61,538 nt of DNA from Enterobacter mori LMG 25706 (GTDB lineage Bacteria; Pseudomonadota; Gammaproteobacteria; Enterobacterales; Enterobacteriaceae), in contig NZ_GL890773.1 in assembly GCF_000211415.1 (NCBI RefSeq), positions 133,433 to 194,970 on the forward strand, in the 5' to 3' direction. Shown here piece after piece: positions 26,701 to 35,866 of this stretch (its first letter is position 1; each line of letters starts with the position of its first letter). A program made the translations under genes and the position numbers. Below the pieces are notes generated by a model, which was not told the origin of the DNA, made no database searches, and worked only from the letters and a program-made list of their open reading frames with translations.

Positions 26701-26865
26701 CTGGCCGTGGCAACCGGGGCAGGTGCCAACAGCCGCGTGGCAATCGGTACCGGCATTATCGGTGGGACGCTGGCCGCGACGCTGCTGGCGATCTTCTTCG
26801 TCCCCTTATTCTTTGTACTGGTGAAACGTCTGTTCTCCGGTAAGCACGCAAACCGGAGGTCATAA
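23755..26865 (+). CDS. eefB: RND multidrug efflux transporter (EefB-like, HAE1)
   Basis: 1036-residue inner-membrane proton/drug antiporter. The start is FSRFFVRRPVFAWVIAILIML, typical of HAE1. The proton-relay Asp pair is in LLVDDAIVVVENVERIM (TM4) and the matching lysine in TIGLSSKNAILIVEFAEA (TM10). Two large periplasmic loops follow TM1 and TM7, as in AcrB. It shares one base with eefA's stop (TGATG) and with eefC's start (ATAATG), so translation is coupled. EefB is the name for this branch; substrates here are not deducible. Confidence 0.88.
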   Translation: MFSRFFVRRPVFAWVIAILIMLAGMLAIRSLPVAQYPDVAPPSIKISATYTGASAQTLENSVTQVIEQQLTGLDNLLYFTSTSSSDGSVSINVTFEQGTDPDTAQVQVQNKVQQAESRLPTEVQQSGITVEKSQSNFLLIMGVYDKTDTASSSDIADWLVSNMQDPLARVEGVGSLQVFGAEYAMRIWLDPAKLASYSLMPSDVQSAIEAQNVQVSAGKIGALPSSNAQQLTATVRAQSRLQTVDQFKNIIVKSQSNGAVVRISDVARVEMGSEDYTATAKLNGHPAAGMAVMLSPGANALNTATAVKDKITEFKKSMPEGYDVAYPKDSTEFIKISVEDVIQTLFEAIILVVVVMYLFLHNIRATLIPALAVPVVLLGTFGVLALFGYSINTLTLFAMVLAIGLLVDDAIVVVENVERIMRDEGLPAREATEKSMGEISGALIAIALVLSAVFLPMAFFGGSTGVIYRQFSVTIISAMFLSVVVALTLTPALCGSILSHTAPHKKGFFGAFNRFYSRTEHGYQNKVLRALRRSGGMLVIYALLCGAMGFAMLKLPGSFLPTEDQGEIMVQYTLPAGATTVRTAEVSRQVREWFLTKEKANTNVIFTIEGFSFSGSGQNAGMAFVSLKNWSERKGDENTAQAIALRATQELSTIRDATIFAMTPPAVDGLGQSNGFTFELMASGGTDRDALLKLRNQLIGQANQDSSLHAVRANDLPQMPQLQVDIDNNKAVSLGLSLSDVTDTLSSAWGGTYVNDFIDRGRVKKVYIQGDSDYRAVPSDLNKWYVRGSDSTMTPFSAFATTRWEYGPESLVRYNGSAAYEIQGENASGASSGTAMSKMEQLANSLPSGSTWAWSGLSLQEKLASGQAMSLYALSILVVFLCLAALYESWSVPISVIMVIPLGVLGAAVAASLRGLNNDVYFQVALLTTIGLSSKNAILIVEFAEAKVAEGYSLTRAALRAAQTRLRPIIMTSLAFIAGVTPLAVATGAGANSRVAIGTGIIGGTLAATLLAIFFVPLFFVLVKRLFSGKHANRRS

Positions 26866-28229
26866 TGTTTCGTGTATCTATTTTAGCGTTAGCCCTGCTG
26901 AGCGCAGGCTGTGTGTCGTTAGACCCAACGTATCAACGCCCGGACGCCCCCGTCCCGGCAACCTTACCCGGCGCGCACGGCGAAGCTACCGCCGTGGTGA
27001 GCCAGTGGCAGCAGGTGATGAACGACGCGCGGCTGAAAAGCGTGGTGACGATGGCGCTTAACAGCAACCGTGACGTGCAAAAAGCGATTGCGGATATCGA
27101 CGCCGCCCGCGCCCAGTACGGTGAAACGCGCTCGTCCCTGTTCCCGACGGTAGACGCCGAGCTGAGCCACACCCGCAGCCGCACGCTGGCAAGCGGCGTG
27201 ACCACCAGCGACGAAGCCAACGGCGCGGTCTCCAGCTTCGAGCTGGATCTGTTTGGCCGCAACCAGAGCCTCTCCCGCGCCGCGCGTGAAACCTGGCTTG
27301 CCAGCGAATTCACCGCGCAGAATACGCGCCTGACGATGGTTAGCGAGCTGACCACGGCCTGGGTGACGCTGGCGGCGGATAACAGCAACCTGGCGCTGGC
27401 GAAATCCACAATGGAGAGCGCGGCGAACTCGCTCAAGATTGTGAAGCGTCAGCGTGAGGTGGGCGTGGCGGCGGCAACGGACGTCAGTGAAGCGATGGCG
27501 GTTTACCAGCAGGCGCGCGCCAGCGTGGCGAGCTACCAGACGCTGGTGATGCAGGACAAAAACGCCCTTAATCTGCTGGCGGGCGATACGGTGCCGGAGA
27601 ACCTGCTACCCGGCACGCTGGAGAGCCTGAGCGATAATGCCATCACGCTGATCCCGGCGGGCGTCAGCTCCAGCGCGCTGCTGCGTCGCCCGGATATTCA
27701 GGAGGCCGAGCATAACCTGCTGAGCGCCAACGCCAACATCGGCGCGGCGCGCGCCAACTTCTTCCCGACCATCTCGCTCACCGCCAGCGCGGGCGTCGGC
27801 AGCGATTCGCTCTCCTCCCTGTTCAGCCACGGGATGAAGGTCTGGTCGTTTGCACCGTCCATCACCCTGCCGCTGTTTAGCGGCGGGAACAACCTGGCAC
27901 AGCTGCGCTACGCGGAAGCGGAGAAGAAGGGACTGATCGCCACCTACGAGAAAGCCATCCAGAGCGCGTTTAAGGACGTGGCCGACGCGCTGGCGCGCCG
28001 TGAAACGCTGAGCGAGCAGCTGGATGCCCAGCGAGAATACGTGGCGGCGGAGCAAAAAACGCTGGATGTGGCAACGCGCAGCTATAAGGCAGGCGCGGGG
28101 GATTATCTGACGGTGCTTACCGCGCAGCGGTCGCTGTGGTCGGCACAGGAATCACTGATTGCGCTGCAGCAAACCGACCTGGAAAACCGCATCACGCTGT
28201 GGCAGTCGCTGGGCGGCGGGATCCAGTAA
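26865..28229 (+). CDS. eefC: Outer-membrane efflux channel lipoprotein (EefC-like)
   Basis: 454-residue TolC-like outer-membrane factor of the NodT/OprM class. The lipobox is LLSAGC with Val at +2, consistent with outer-membrane sorting. It has two outer-membrane-efflux repeats; characteristic stretches are FGRNQSLSRAARETWLASE, LLRRPDIQEAEHNLLSANANIGAARANFFPTISL and FSGGNNLAQLRYAEAEK. The start overlaps the eefB stop. It supplies the pump with its own channel, independent of TolC. Confidence 0.88.
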   Translation: MFRVSILALALLSAGCVSLDPTYQRPDAPVPATLPGAHGEATAVVSQWQQVMNDARLKSVVTMALNSNRDVQKAIADIDAARAQYGETRSSLFPTVDAELSHTRSRTLASGVTTSDEANGAVSSFELDLFGRNQSLSRAARETWLASEFTAQNTRLTMVSELTTAWVTLAADNSNLALAKSTMESAANSLKIVKRQREVGVAAATDVSEAMAVYQQARASVASYQTLVMQDKNALNLLAGDTVPENLLPGTLESLSDNAITLIPAGVSSSALLRRPDIQEAEHNLLSANANIGAARANFFPTISLTASAGVGSDSLSSLFSHGMKVWSFAPSITLPLFSGGNNLAQLRYAEAEKKGLIATYEKAIQSAFKDVADALARRETLSEQLDAQREYVAAEQKTLDVATRSYKAGAGDYLTVLTAQRSLWSAQESLIALQQTDLENRITLWQSLGGGIQ

Positions 28230-28349
28230 CCTCATCGGTGGGCGATTCTCATGCGCAGAAAAGAGAAAATCATACTTTCGGCTGGAATCGCTACACTGAA
28301 TGTAACGATATATTTCATGGGAAGCATGTGACGTTAACTGGAGGTTTCG

Positions 28350-28646
28350 ATGAAAGCTGCGCACCTGGTTTGCCTGCTCGTTTGCCTGTTGTTCGCCGCG
28401 TTTGTCCACGCTCAGGAGAAGGACGATCCGGCGAAAGATGCCCAGATAAAACAGCAGGTTCTGAAAGATGTGAAGAAAACCTGCACGCCACAGAAAAAGC
28501 AGAGCGATAAGGCCTGGCAGGCAATGATTTTGTCGTCGGAGGCCAACCAGCTGCTGATCAAAAACGCCATCACCGCCGTGAAGCGCGACAATCTGGACGC
28601 CTACTGGGATGCCGTCAGTCAGGTGGATTGCATGGAAGACTATTGA
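28350..28646 (+). CDS. yicS: Secreted small protein YicS
   Basis: 98-residue protein with a signal peptide (about 1-21, cleavage after VHA). Two cysteines (CTPQKK and the DCMEDY end) could form a disulfide. Length, the C-terminal pattern AYWDAVSQVDCMEDY and position between nlpA and nepI on the map match E. coli YicS, as recalled. Function unknown. In this strain the eef pump lies between nlpA and yicS. Confidence 0.85.
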   Translation: MKAAHLVCLLVCLLFAAFVHAQEKDDPAKDAQIKQQVLKDVKKTCTPQKKQSDKAWQAMILSSEANQLLIKNAITAVKRDNLDAYWDAVSQVDCMEDY

Positions 28647-28655
28647 ATGCTGCTC

Positions 28656-28681
28656 GCCGGGTGGCGCTGCGCTTACCCGGC
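28656..28681. repeat. REP element
   Basis: gccgggtggcgctgcgcttacccggc, a single REP palindrome between the convergent ends of yicS and the LacI-family gene. Confidence 0.85.
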
Positions 28682-28694
28682 CTACATCACACGT

Positions 28695-29645
28695 TTAACG
28701 CTTCCGCATATCCGGAATAATTAAATCCCCGCGCAGCACGTACGACCCCAGCATCTGCGTTTTCTCCGTCAGCCAGCTCACAATACGCGCCGCCATGGCG
28801 TCCATGGAATATTCAATCGCCGGGATCACCGGAATACCCGGCAGATGCAGCGATCCGCCCAGGCTGAAGACCATGATGTCGTCCGGCACCGATTTGTTAA
28901 ACGCCTGCAACTGCGGGATCACCCGCTGGGCTTCCTGCTCGTCCGCCACCAGCAGCGCGTTGAAATTCAGGGTGCTGGCGTTGTTCAGCAGCTCCTGCAG
29001 CGCAACGGATGAGGAGGTGGCGTCCATAAAGACCAGGTTGCGATTAAAGGGCAGAAAATTTTTCTCCAGCGCGTGCTTGTAGCCGAGCAGCACCTGGTCG
29101 GCAAAACCGCTGCCGTGCGGGTGGATCAGCGCAATCTGGCGACGCCCCTGGCTGGTGAGGTAGTTACAGGCAGTTTCGGCGGCAAACGCGTGATCGAACT
29201 GGATGCTGTTGGCGTTATCAGCCTCCATACAGTCGACCAGAATGACGTTTTCCATATCCACGTCCAGCGGAAAACGGGCGCCAATCACCAGGATATCATC
29301 ACAGAGCCCGCAGGAGAGTTCTTCAAGGGCGTGCATCACTTCCGCTTTGCTATGCGCGAAGCGCAGCAGCAGATGTTTTTGATGCTGGCTGAGCTGTTTT
29401 TCCAGCGCGTACAGATAACCGGTGGTCTGGTTAATGTTTTCCTGCGCGCAAATCACGCCAATACAGCCCGTCGACTGGCTTAGCAGTGATTGTGCAATCA
29501 CGTTAGGACGATAGTTCAGCTCATCCACCGCTTTCAGAACGGCCTGACGGCTGGCTTCCTTCACGCCGCGTGACCCGCTCAACACCCGTGATACCGTGGC
29601 TTTGGACACCCCGGCCAGACGTGATACATCGTTGATTGTAGACAT
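28695..29645 (-). CDS. LacI-family repressor of the beta-glucoside operon
   Basis: 316-residue LacI/GalR regulator. The N-terminal HTH and hinge are TINDVSRLAGVSKATVSRVLSGSRGVKEASRQAVLKAVDELNYRPN, followed by a periplasmic-binding-protein-like effector domain. The ATG at 29645 follows GGGGAGAG. It is divergent from the PTS/GH1 operon, with GGAAAC/GTTTCC dyads in between, so it very likely represses that operon and itself. It is AscG-like in architecture and context; the inducer is presumably a phosphorylated beta-glucoside. Confidence 0.9.
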   Translation of the reverse strand: MSTINDVSRLAGVSKATVSRVLSGSRGVKEASRQAVLKAVDELNYRPNVIAQSLLSQSTGCIGVICAQENINQTTGYLYALEKQLSQHQKHLLLRFAHSKAEVMHALEELSCGLCDDILVIGARFPLDVDMENVILVDCMEADNANSIQFDHAFAAETACNYLTSQGRRQIALIHPHGSGFADQVLLGYKHALEKNFLPFNRNLVFMDATSSSVALQELLNNASTLNFNALLVADEQEAQRVIPQLQAFNKSVPDDIMVFSLGGSLHLPGIPVIPAIEYSMDAMAARIVSWLTEKTQMLGSYVLRGDLIIPDMRKR

Positions 29646-29743
29646 CTCTCTCCCCTGGCAGGCCAACTTCACGCCTGCAAATTCCATTACCGCTACGGCT
29701 CACATTATAGCCAGAACGGAGTATATCCGTTTCCGTTTTTCAT

Positions 29744-29764
29744 GGAAACCGATTTTCCGTTTCC
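29744..29764. promoter_or_regulatory. Second candidate LacI-type operator
   Basis: GGAAAC (29744-29749) and GTTTCC (29759-29764) are inverted half-sites flanking cgattttcc. This lies nearer the repressor gene and about 125 bases from the main operator, a spacing compatible with looping or autoregulation. Confidence 0.5.
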
Positions 29765-29869
29765 ACTCAAAATGACGTCACAACAGCCAAATTCCGTGAT
29801 GCAGATCGTGGTAATAGGCCCCATAAGCACAGCTTCTTGATGGTTGTCACACTTCTGTCTTTTATAAAT

Positions 29870-29883
29870 GGAAACCGGTTTCC
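29870..29883. promoter_or_regulatory. Main operator of the beta-glucoside operon
   Basis: GGAAACCGGTTTCC, a perfect 14-bp palindrome with the central CG typical of LacI/GalR-family operators, 55 bases before the IIB start and next to a TATAAA and a TATGAT that could serve as -10 elements. Confidence 0.75.
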
Positions 29884-29938
29884 GTATGATGTCCAATCAT
29901 CTCCGCAATAACTTTTTACATTTAGAGGATGGTTGTCG

Positions 29939-30253
29939 ATGTTCAAGATTATGCTGTGCTGCTCTGCCGGGATGTCCACCAGCCTGTTGGTCAGCAAAAT
30001 GGTCGATGTCGCGAAAGAACGTGGTTTGCCGGTGAAGATTGATGCGTACGGTGTTTCCGAATTTGATACGCAGTTTCCGCAATACCAGGTTGTCCTTCTC
30101 GGACCGCAAGTGAAATACATGTTAAAGACACTCTCAGACAAGGCGGCGACGCAAGGCATTCCGGTACAGCCCATCGACATGATGGACTACGGCATGCAGC
30201 GTGGCGATAAAGTACTGGACTATGCTCTGTCGCTCATCGAAGCGGCACACTAA
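29939..30253 (+). CDS. PTS lactose/cellobiose-type EIIB
   Basis: 104-residue cytoplasmic phosphotransfer protein. The phosphorylated cysteine is Cys8 in CCSAGMSTSLL, the hallmark of the CelA/ChbB family. The ATG at 29939 is chosen for AGAGGA 9 bases upstream. First gene of an operon with EIIC, a 6-P-beta-glucosidase, EIIA and probably a porin; domains are separate proteins rather than fused. Confidence 0.92.
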   Translation: MFKIMLCCSAGMSTSLLVSKMVDVAKERGLPVKIDAYGVSEFDTQFPQYQVVLLGPQVKYMLKTLSDKAATQGIPVQPIDMMDYGMQRGDKVLDYALSLIEAAH

Positions 30254-30264
30254 AAGGTGTTCAC

Positions 30265-31590
30265 ATGAGTTCGTTATATCAATCCATGGTCGCGGTGATT
30301 GAGCAGTCAATTACCCCGCTGGCCGCGAAGCTGGGTCAGCAAAAGTATGTGATTGCAATCCGCGACGGATTTACCGCCGCGCTGCCGTTTATGATCATCG
30401 GCTCGTTTATGCTGGTGTTCATCTTCCCGCCGTTTTCGGCGGATACCACCAACAGCTTTGCCCGCGGCTGGCTGGATTTCTCCCAGACCTACCGCGAGCA
30501 GCTGATGCTGCCGTTTAACCTCAGCATGGGCGTCATGACCTTCTTCATTTCGGTGGGGATTGGGGCGAGCCTGGGTCGTCAGTTTAACCTCGACCCGGTG
30601 ATGTCCGGCCTGCTGGCCTTTATGGCCTTCCTGCTGGTCGCCGCGCCGTATGCCGACGGCAAGATCTCCACGCAGTATCTCTCCGGCCAGGGCATCTTCA
30701 CCGCGCTGATCACCGCAATTTACGCCACCCGCGTTTACGCGTGGCTGAAGCAGAACAACGTGACCATTCGTCTGCCGAAAGAAGTCCCGACCGGCGTGGC
30801 GCGTTCGTTTGAGATCCTGATCCCGGTGATGGTGGTGATCGGCACCCTGCACCCGCTGAACCTGTTCATTGAAGCGCAGACCGGAATGATCATTCCCCAG
30901 GCGATCATGCACCTGCTGGAACCGCTGGTGTCCGCCTCTGACTCCCTGCCCGCCATTCTGCTCTCCGTGCTGCTGTGCCAGATCTTCTGGTTTGCGGGTA
31001 TCCACGGCTCGCTGATTGTCACCGGCATTATGAACCCGTTCTGGATGGCTAACCTCTCCGCAAACCAGGCGGCGCTGGCGGCTGGCGCGGCGCTGCCGCA
31101 CGTTTACCTGCAGGGCTTCTGGGATCACTACCTGCTGATTGGCGGCGTAGGCTCCACGCTGCCGCTGGCGTTCCTGCTGCTGCGCAGCCGCGTGACCCAT
31201 CTGCGCACCATCGGCAAAATGGGCGTGGTGCCAAGCTTCTTTAACATCAACGAACCGATTCTGTTCGGCGCGCCGATCATCATGAACCCGATGCTGTTTA
31301 TCCCGTTCGTGTTCGTTCCGCTGGTCAACGCCTGCCTGGCGTACGGCGCAACCAAGCTCGGCTGGCTGGCACAGGTCGTCTCGTTAACCCCGTGGACCAC
31401 CCCTGCACCGATTGGTGCGTCATGGGCGGCGAACTGGGCGCTCAGCCCGGTGGTGATGTGCCTGGTCTGTATGGTGATGTCCGCGCTGATGTACCTGCCG
31501 TTCCTGCGCGCTTATGAGCGTACGCTCATCAAAAACGAAGAGCAGAAAGCTCAGGCGACCGTCGGTAACGCTGAAGCCGCCAGCAATTAA
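30265..31590 (+). CDS. PTS lactose/cellobiose-type EIIC permease
   Basis: 441-residue membrane permease of the CelB/ChbC family with about 10 hydrophobic segments. Visible family stretches include YVIAIRDGFTAALPFMIIGS near the start, FWFAGIHGSLIV, and SFFNINEPILFGAPIIMNP, which contains the conserved sugar-binding glutamate loop. It lies 11 bases after IIB. It imports and phosphorylates a beta-linked disaccharide or aryl-beta-glucoside; the exact sugar cannot be read from sequence. Confidence 0.92.
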   Translation: MSSLYQSMVAVIEQSITPLAAKLGQQKYVIAIRDGFTAALPFMIIGSFMLVFIFPPFSADTTNSFARGWLDFSQTYREQLMLPFNLSMGVMTFFISVGIGASLGRQFNLDPVMSGLLAFMAFLLVAAPYADGKISTQYLSGQGIFTALITAIYATRVYAWLKQNNVTIRLPKEVPTGVARSFEILIPVMVVIGTLHPLNLFIEAQTGMIIPQAIMHLLEPLVSASDSLPAILLSVLLCQIFWFAGIHGSLIVTGIMNPFWMANLSANQAALAAGAALPHVYLQGFWDHYLLIGGVGSTLPLAFLLLRSRVTHLRTIGKMGVVPSFFNINEPILFGAPIIMNPMLFIPFVFVPLVNACLAYGATKLGWLAQVVSLTPWTTPAPIGASWAANWALSPVVMCLVCMVMSALMYLPFLRAYERTLIKNEEQKAQATVGNAEAASN

Positions 31591-31607
31591 GTCAAAGAGG
31601 AAGAGTC

Positions 31608-32984
31608 ATGAAATACGCATTTCCCGATAACTTCTGGTGGGGCAGCGCAAGCTCCGCTCTCCAGACCGAAGGAGCAAGAGAGGGCGAAACCACATGGGAT
31701 TACTGGTTTGCCCGCGAGCCGAACCGTTTTCACAATGGCGTGGGGCCGCAGCAGACCTCCACGTTTTATCAGCACTGGAAAACGGACATTCAGCTGTTAA
31801 AGCAGCTGAACCACAACAGCTTTCGCACCTCGATTAGCTGGGCGCGCCTGATCCCCGACGGTATCGGTGAAGTGAACCCGGAAGCGGTCGATTTTTACAA
31901 TCAGGTCATTGATGAGTTGAATGAGCAGGGCATCACGCCGTTTATCACCCTGTTCCACTTCGACATGCCGATGGCGATGCAGGAGATCGGCGGCTGGGAA
32001 AACCGCGACGTGGTGGACGCATACGCCCGCTATGCGCAGATGTGCTTCGAGCTGTTTGGCGATCGCGTGCTGCACTGGTTTACCTTCAACGAGCCGATCG
32101 TGCCGGTAGAAGGCGGTTATCTGTACGACTTCCACTATCCGAACGTGGTGGATTTTCGTCGGGCAGCAACCGTGGCGTATCACACCGTGCTGGCCCATGC
32201 GAAGGCGGTGCAAGCCTACCGCGCCGGGCATTACGCGGGGGAGATTGGCATCGTGCTGAACCTGACGCCGTCATACCCGCGTTCGCAGAATCCGGCAGAC
32301 GTGAAGGCGGCGCACATCGCAGACCTGATGTTTAACCGCAGCTTCCTTGACCCGGTTCTGCGCGGTGAATACCCGGCAGACCTGGTGGCGCTGCTGAAAT
32401 CCTACGATCAATTACCCGCCTGTAAACCGGAAGACGGTTTCCTGATTGCGGAAGGGAAAATCGACCTGCTCGGCGTGAACTACTATCAGCCGCGTCGCGT
32501 GAAGTGCCGCGACAGCGCGGTGAACCCGCAGGCGCCGTTTATGCCGGAGTGGTTCTTTGATAACTACGAGATGCCGGGCCGCAAGATGAACCCGTACCGC
32601 GGCTGGGAAATCTACGAGCCGGGTATTTACGATATTCTGGTTAACCTGCGCGACAATTACGGCAACCCACGCTGCTTTATTTCTGAAAACGGCATGGGCG
32701 TCGAAAATGAGCAGCGCTTTATTGAAAATGGCCAGATTAACGATCAATACCGCATCGAGTTTATTTCCGAGCATTTAGCCTGGCTGCATAAGGGTATTAG
32801 CGAAGGGTGCAATTGTCTTGGTTACCATATGTGGACGTTTATTGATAACTGGTCGTGGTGTAACGCGTATAAAAATCGCTACGGATTTATCCAGCTCGAT
32901 TTAAAGACGCAGCAGCGCACCATTAAGAAAAGCGGGGAGTGGTTTGCCGCCACCGCCTTAAATAATAGCTTTGATAAAGGGTAA
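31608..32984 (+). CDS. 6-phospho-beta-glucosidase (GH1)
   Basis: 458-residue GH1 enzyme that splits the phosphorylated sugar delivered by the PTS. The N-terminal signature FPDNFWWGSASSALQTEGA is clear. The acid/base is E162 (FTFNEPIV) and the nucleophile E360 (FISENGMGV). AGAGGAAGAG precedes the ATG. The stop overlaps the EIIA start region (TAATGATGATG). It belongs to the BglA/BglB/AscB group. Confidence 0.93.
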   Translation: MKYAFPDNFWWGSASSALQTEGAREGETTWDYWFAREPNRFHNGVGPQQTSTFYQHWKTDIQLLKQLNHNSFRTSISWARLIPDGIGEVNPEAVDFYNQVIDELNEQGITPFITLFHFDMPMAMQEIGGWENRDVVDAYARYAQMCFELFGDRVLHWFTFNEPIVPVEGGYLYDFHYPNVVDFRRAATVAYHTVLAHAKAVQAYRAGHYAGEIGIVLNLTPSYPRSQNPADVKAAHIADLMFNRSFLDPVLRGEYPADLVALLKSYDQLPACKPEDGFLIAEGKIDLLGVNYYQPRRVKCRDSAVNPQAPFMPEWFFDNYEMPGRKMNPYRGWEIYEPGIYDILVNLRDNYGNPRCFISENGMGVENEQRFIENGQINDQYRIEFISEHLAWLHKGISEGCNCLGYHMWTFIDNWSWCNAYKNRYGFIQLDLKTQQRTIKKSGEWFAATALNNSFDKG

Positions 32985-32989
32985 TGATG

Positions 32990-33292
32990 ATGATCGCACT
33001 AGAAGAAGCCGTAATGGAAATTATCGTCAACGCCGGGCAGTCCCGCAGCCTGTGCTTTGAAGCACTGCACGCGGCGCGTCAGGGCAACATTGACGAGGCC
33101 AAAAGCCTGCTGCGCGAAGCCGACGGCTATTCGCGCCAGGCGCACAAGATGCAGACCAAACTGATCGAGCAGGATGCGGGCGAAGGACGCCAGCCGATGA
33201 CGTTAATCATGGTGCACGCGCAGGATCATTTAATGAATTCCTTATTAGCGCGTGAATTATCCGAAGAAATTATTCATTTATATCAGAGATAG
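32990..33292 (+). CDS. PTS lactose/cellobiose-type EIIA
   Basis: 100-residue helical EIIA of the CelC/ChbA family. The phosphorylated histidine lies in LIMVHAQDHLMNSLLA. Three ATGs occur in a row (32984, 32987, 32990); 32990 is preferred because AAAGGG is then 8 bases upstream. The first of them overlaps the GH1 stop, so translation is coupled. It completes a self-contained PTS. Confidence 0.9.
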   Translation: MIALEEAVMEIIVNAGQSRSLCFEALHAARQGNIDEAKSLLREADGYSRQAHKMQTKLIEQDAGEGRQPMTLIMVHAQDHLMNSLLARELSEEIIHLYQR

Positions 33293-33429
33293 CCTATGGC
33301 GAAATAAATTACTGTAATACCTCTGTACCTTAAATAGAATTCCACTTGTTCTGATGATAGCGACATACTCTGTCAGATCGGAGCGGGATGGTTATTGTCT
33401 GAATAAAATTAAACTATATTGAGATAACC

Positions 33430-34809
33430 ATGAATACGATTAAAAAACTTCCATTAACCATGGCGGTTATCGCCGCGCTTTGCCCAATTTCCGTGCTCGC
33501 ACAAGAATTCACGCAGGAGCAAATCGACGCCACTGTGGCAAAAGCGGTGGATAAAGCCCTGGCCGAACGTCAGGCCAAAATGGATGCGGCGGTCGCGAAA
33601 AAAGCGGACGTGGTGACCGAGCCGCAAAGCGCGGCGCAATCGCCGGACATGGCGATTCCGTTCGGCATTAAGTTTACCGGCTACGCCCGCTACGGCGCGC
33701 ACTTCCAGGCCGCCGATCAGAAATACGTGGCGGTGGACGGCTCCTACAACGGCGCGTCCGCCATTGGTCGTCTGGGTAACGAAGGCAACGGCGGTGAATT
33801 CCAGCTCTCCAAGGCCTTCAAGGGGGAAAACGGCGCCATCTGGGACGTTAACGTGATGATCGACCACTGGGGCGACGAAGTTAACCTGAAAAAAGCCTAC
33901 GCGGGCGTGACCAACATTATGGCCTCCAACCCGAATGCCTATTTCTGGGCCGGTCGTGACTTCCACCAGCGTCCGCAGCAGGGCATCAACGATTACTTCT
34001 GGATGAACCACGACGGCCAGGGCGCCGGGGTGAAGAACTTCGACATCGGCGGCGTGCAGTTCGACGTGGCCGCCGTGGCGGCGGTGGAATCCTGTAGTCC
34101 GGAAGTGATGGAAGATGAGGCCAACCCGTCGCGCATCACCTGTACCGGCGGTTCCGGCACGGGCGACAAAGGTAACTACGCCGCGACCTCAAAAATCCAC
34201 GGCATGAAGCTCGGCCCGATCGACATGGAGCTGTACGCCAACTACGGCTTTGACTCCAAGGCGGTGGAGAGCGATGAACGTCTGAACGCCTGGCAGGGCG
34301 GCGTGGTGCTGAGCCACACCAACGACAGCGGCGTGAACAAGGTGATTGCCCGCTACTCCGATAACGCGGACAACAGCGTGTTCAACAAAACCGAGGATCT
34401 GACCACGGTTTACGCCAGCTTCGAAGGGCTGTACAAATTCACCCAGGCGACGCAGGTGGAGTACATCCTCGCCTTCCACGACTACGACAACAGCCGTGAT
34501 AAGACCGACAACCGTAAGAACTACAATGCCATCGTGCGCCCAATGCACTGGTGGAACGACGTTCACTCCACCTGGCTGGAAGCGGGCTGGCAGCACGTTG
34601 ATTACGACAACGGCGGCGATAACAAGGGCTGGAAGCTGACCCTGTCGCAGAACATGTCCATCGCCATGGGGCCGGAGTTCCGTCCGATGCTGCGCTTCTA
34701 CGTGACCGGCGGCAAAGTGGATAACGAGCGCACCGCGCGCGTGAACAACACCAAAGACGAAACCCTCGACGACTTCAACGTCGGCGCGATGTGGGAGGCG
34801 TGGTTCTAA
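33430..34809 (+). CDS. Carbohydrate outer-membrane porin (LamB/BglH type)
   Basis: 459-residue outer-membrane protein. The signal peptide is about 1-24 (VLAQE). A short coiled-coil-like N-terminal segment rich in Ala/Lys (about 28-60) precedes the barrel, as in ScrY/BglH, and the barrel begins [16 protein letters not shown] and ends MWEAWF with a terminal aromatic. [31 protein letters not shown] is diagnostic of the maltoporin family. It lies 137 bases after EIIA and is followed by a strong terminator, so it is probably the last operon member, giving outer-membrane entry for the beta-glucoside. Confidence 0.9.
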   Translation: MNTIKKLPLTMAVIAALCPISVLAQEFTQEQIDATVAKAVDKALAERQAKMDAAVAKKADVVTEPQSAAQSPDMAIPFGIKFTGYARYGAHFQAADQKYVAVDGSYNGASAIGRLGNEGNGGEFQLSKAFKGENGAIWDVNVMIDHWGDEVNLKKAYAGVTNIMASNPNAYFWAGRDFHQRPQQGINDYFWMNHDGQGAGVKNFDIGGVQFDVAAVAAVESCSPEVMEDEANPSRITCTGGSGTGDKGNYAATSKIHGMKLGPIDMELYANYGFDSKAVESDERLNAWQGGVVLSHTNDSGVNKVIARYSDNADNSVFNKTEDLTTVYASFEGLYKFTQATQVEYILAFHDYDNSRDKTDNRKNYNAIVRPMHWWNDVHSTWLEAGWQHVDYDNGGDNKGWKLTLSQNMSIAMGPEFRPMLRFYVTGGKVDNERTARVNNTKDETLDDFNVGAMWEAWF

Positions 34810-34818
34810 GGTAAAAGC

Positions 34819-34845
34819 AAAACGGCAACGCAACGTTGCCGTTTT
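34819..34845 (+). terminator. Terminator of the beta-glucoside operon
   Basis: aaaacggcaacg (34819-34830) and cgttgccgtttt (34834-34845), perfect 12-base arms with a 3-base loop, 10 bases after the porin stop. Confidence 0.85.
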
Positions 34846-34854
34846 GAGTGTTTG

Positions 34855-34890
34855 CTCCCTCTCCCCGTGGGAGAGGGCCGGGGTGAGGGC
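34855..34890. repeat. CCCTCTCCC/GGGAGAGGG hairpin repeat
   Basis: ccctctccccgtgggagaggg followed by ccggggtgaggg, a second copy of the repeat seen at 9892, directly after the porin terminator. Confidence 0.8.
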
Positions 34891-34954
34891 ATCAGGCCGC
34901 ACACAACCATGCTATGCTGTTGACCGAATTAACGACAACATCGCAGGGGAGAAT

Positions 34955-35860
34955 ATGGGTTCCACACCTAAAGGGATGCTAAACGTCCTGATCGCCGCCG
35001 TTTTATGGGGCAGCTCGGGGGTTTGCGCGCAGTACATCATGGAGAAAAGCCACATTTCTTCGCCTTACCTGACCATGGTTCGCCTGCTGTTTACCGGCGT
35101 GATCCTGCTGACGCTCTCCTTCGTTCACGGCGACAAGATTTTCTCGGTCATCAGGCATCGCAAAGACGCCCTCAGCCTGCTGATTTTCTCGCTCGTCGGC
35201 GCGCTCACCGTGCAGCTCACCTTTCTGCTGACGATTGAAAAATCCAACGCTGCGACCGCCACCGTGCTGCAGTTTCTGTCCCCGACCATCATCGTGGCGT
35301 GGTTCGCCCTGGCGCGGAAAAAGCGCCCCGGCGTGTTTGTCCTGTCCGCCATCATGACGTCGCTAGTCGGCACCTTCCTGCTGGTCACCCACGGCGACCC
35401 GACCTCGCTCTCCATCTCGCCTGCCGCGCTGTTCTTCGGTATCGCCTCGGCGTTTGCCGCCGCGTTTTATACGACGTACCCGTCGACGCTTATCGCCCGC
35501 TACGGCCCGCTGCCGATTGTCGGCTGGAGCATGTTGATTGCCGGGTTAATGCTGACGCCGTTCTACGCCGGGCGCGGGACCACATTCGTGATTGACGGCA
35601 GCCTGCTGCTGGCCTTTTTCTATCTGGTGGTGATTGGCACCGCGCTGACGTTCAGCCTGTACCTGAAAGGCGCACAGATGATCGGCGGGCCGAAGGCGAG
35701 CATTCTGAGTTGCGCCGAGCCGCTGAGCAGCGCGCTGCTGTCGGTGATTTTGCTGGGCGTGGCGTTCACCCTGCCGGACTGGCTGGGGACGCTGCTAATT
35801 GTGTCGTCGGTGGTGCTGATTTCGATGGATTCGCGTAGAAGGGTTAAGGCATCGGCATAG
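34955..35860 (+). CDS. yicL: EamA/DMT inner-membrane transporter YicL
   Basis: 301-residue protein with ten predicted membrane helices in two EamA repeats. The sequence [29 protein letters not shown] and the stretch [24 protein letters not shown] are almost identical to E. coli YicL. The ATG at 34955 with AGGGGA upstream is chosen over the longer frame, which runs through the preceding repeat. Substrate unknown. Confidence 0.94.
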   Translation: MGSTPKGMLNVLIAAVLWGSSGVCAQYIMEKSHISSPYLTMVRLLFTGVILLTLSFVHGDKIFSVIRHRKDALSLLIFSLVGALTVQLTFLLTIEKSNAATATVLQFLSPTIIVAWFALARKKRPGVFVLSAIMTSLVGTFLLVTHGDPTSLSISPAALFFGIASAFAAAFYTTYPSTLIARYGPLPIVGWSMLIAGLMLTPFYAGRGTTFVIDGSLLLAFFYLVVIGTALTFSLYLKGAQMIGGPKASILSCAEPLSSALLSVILLGVAFTLPDWLGTLLIVSSVVLISMDSRRRVKASA

Positions 35861-35866
35861 CCTGAT

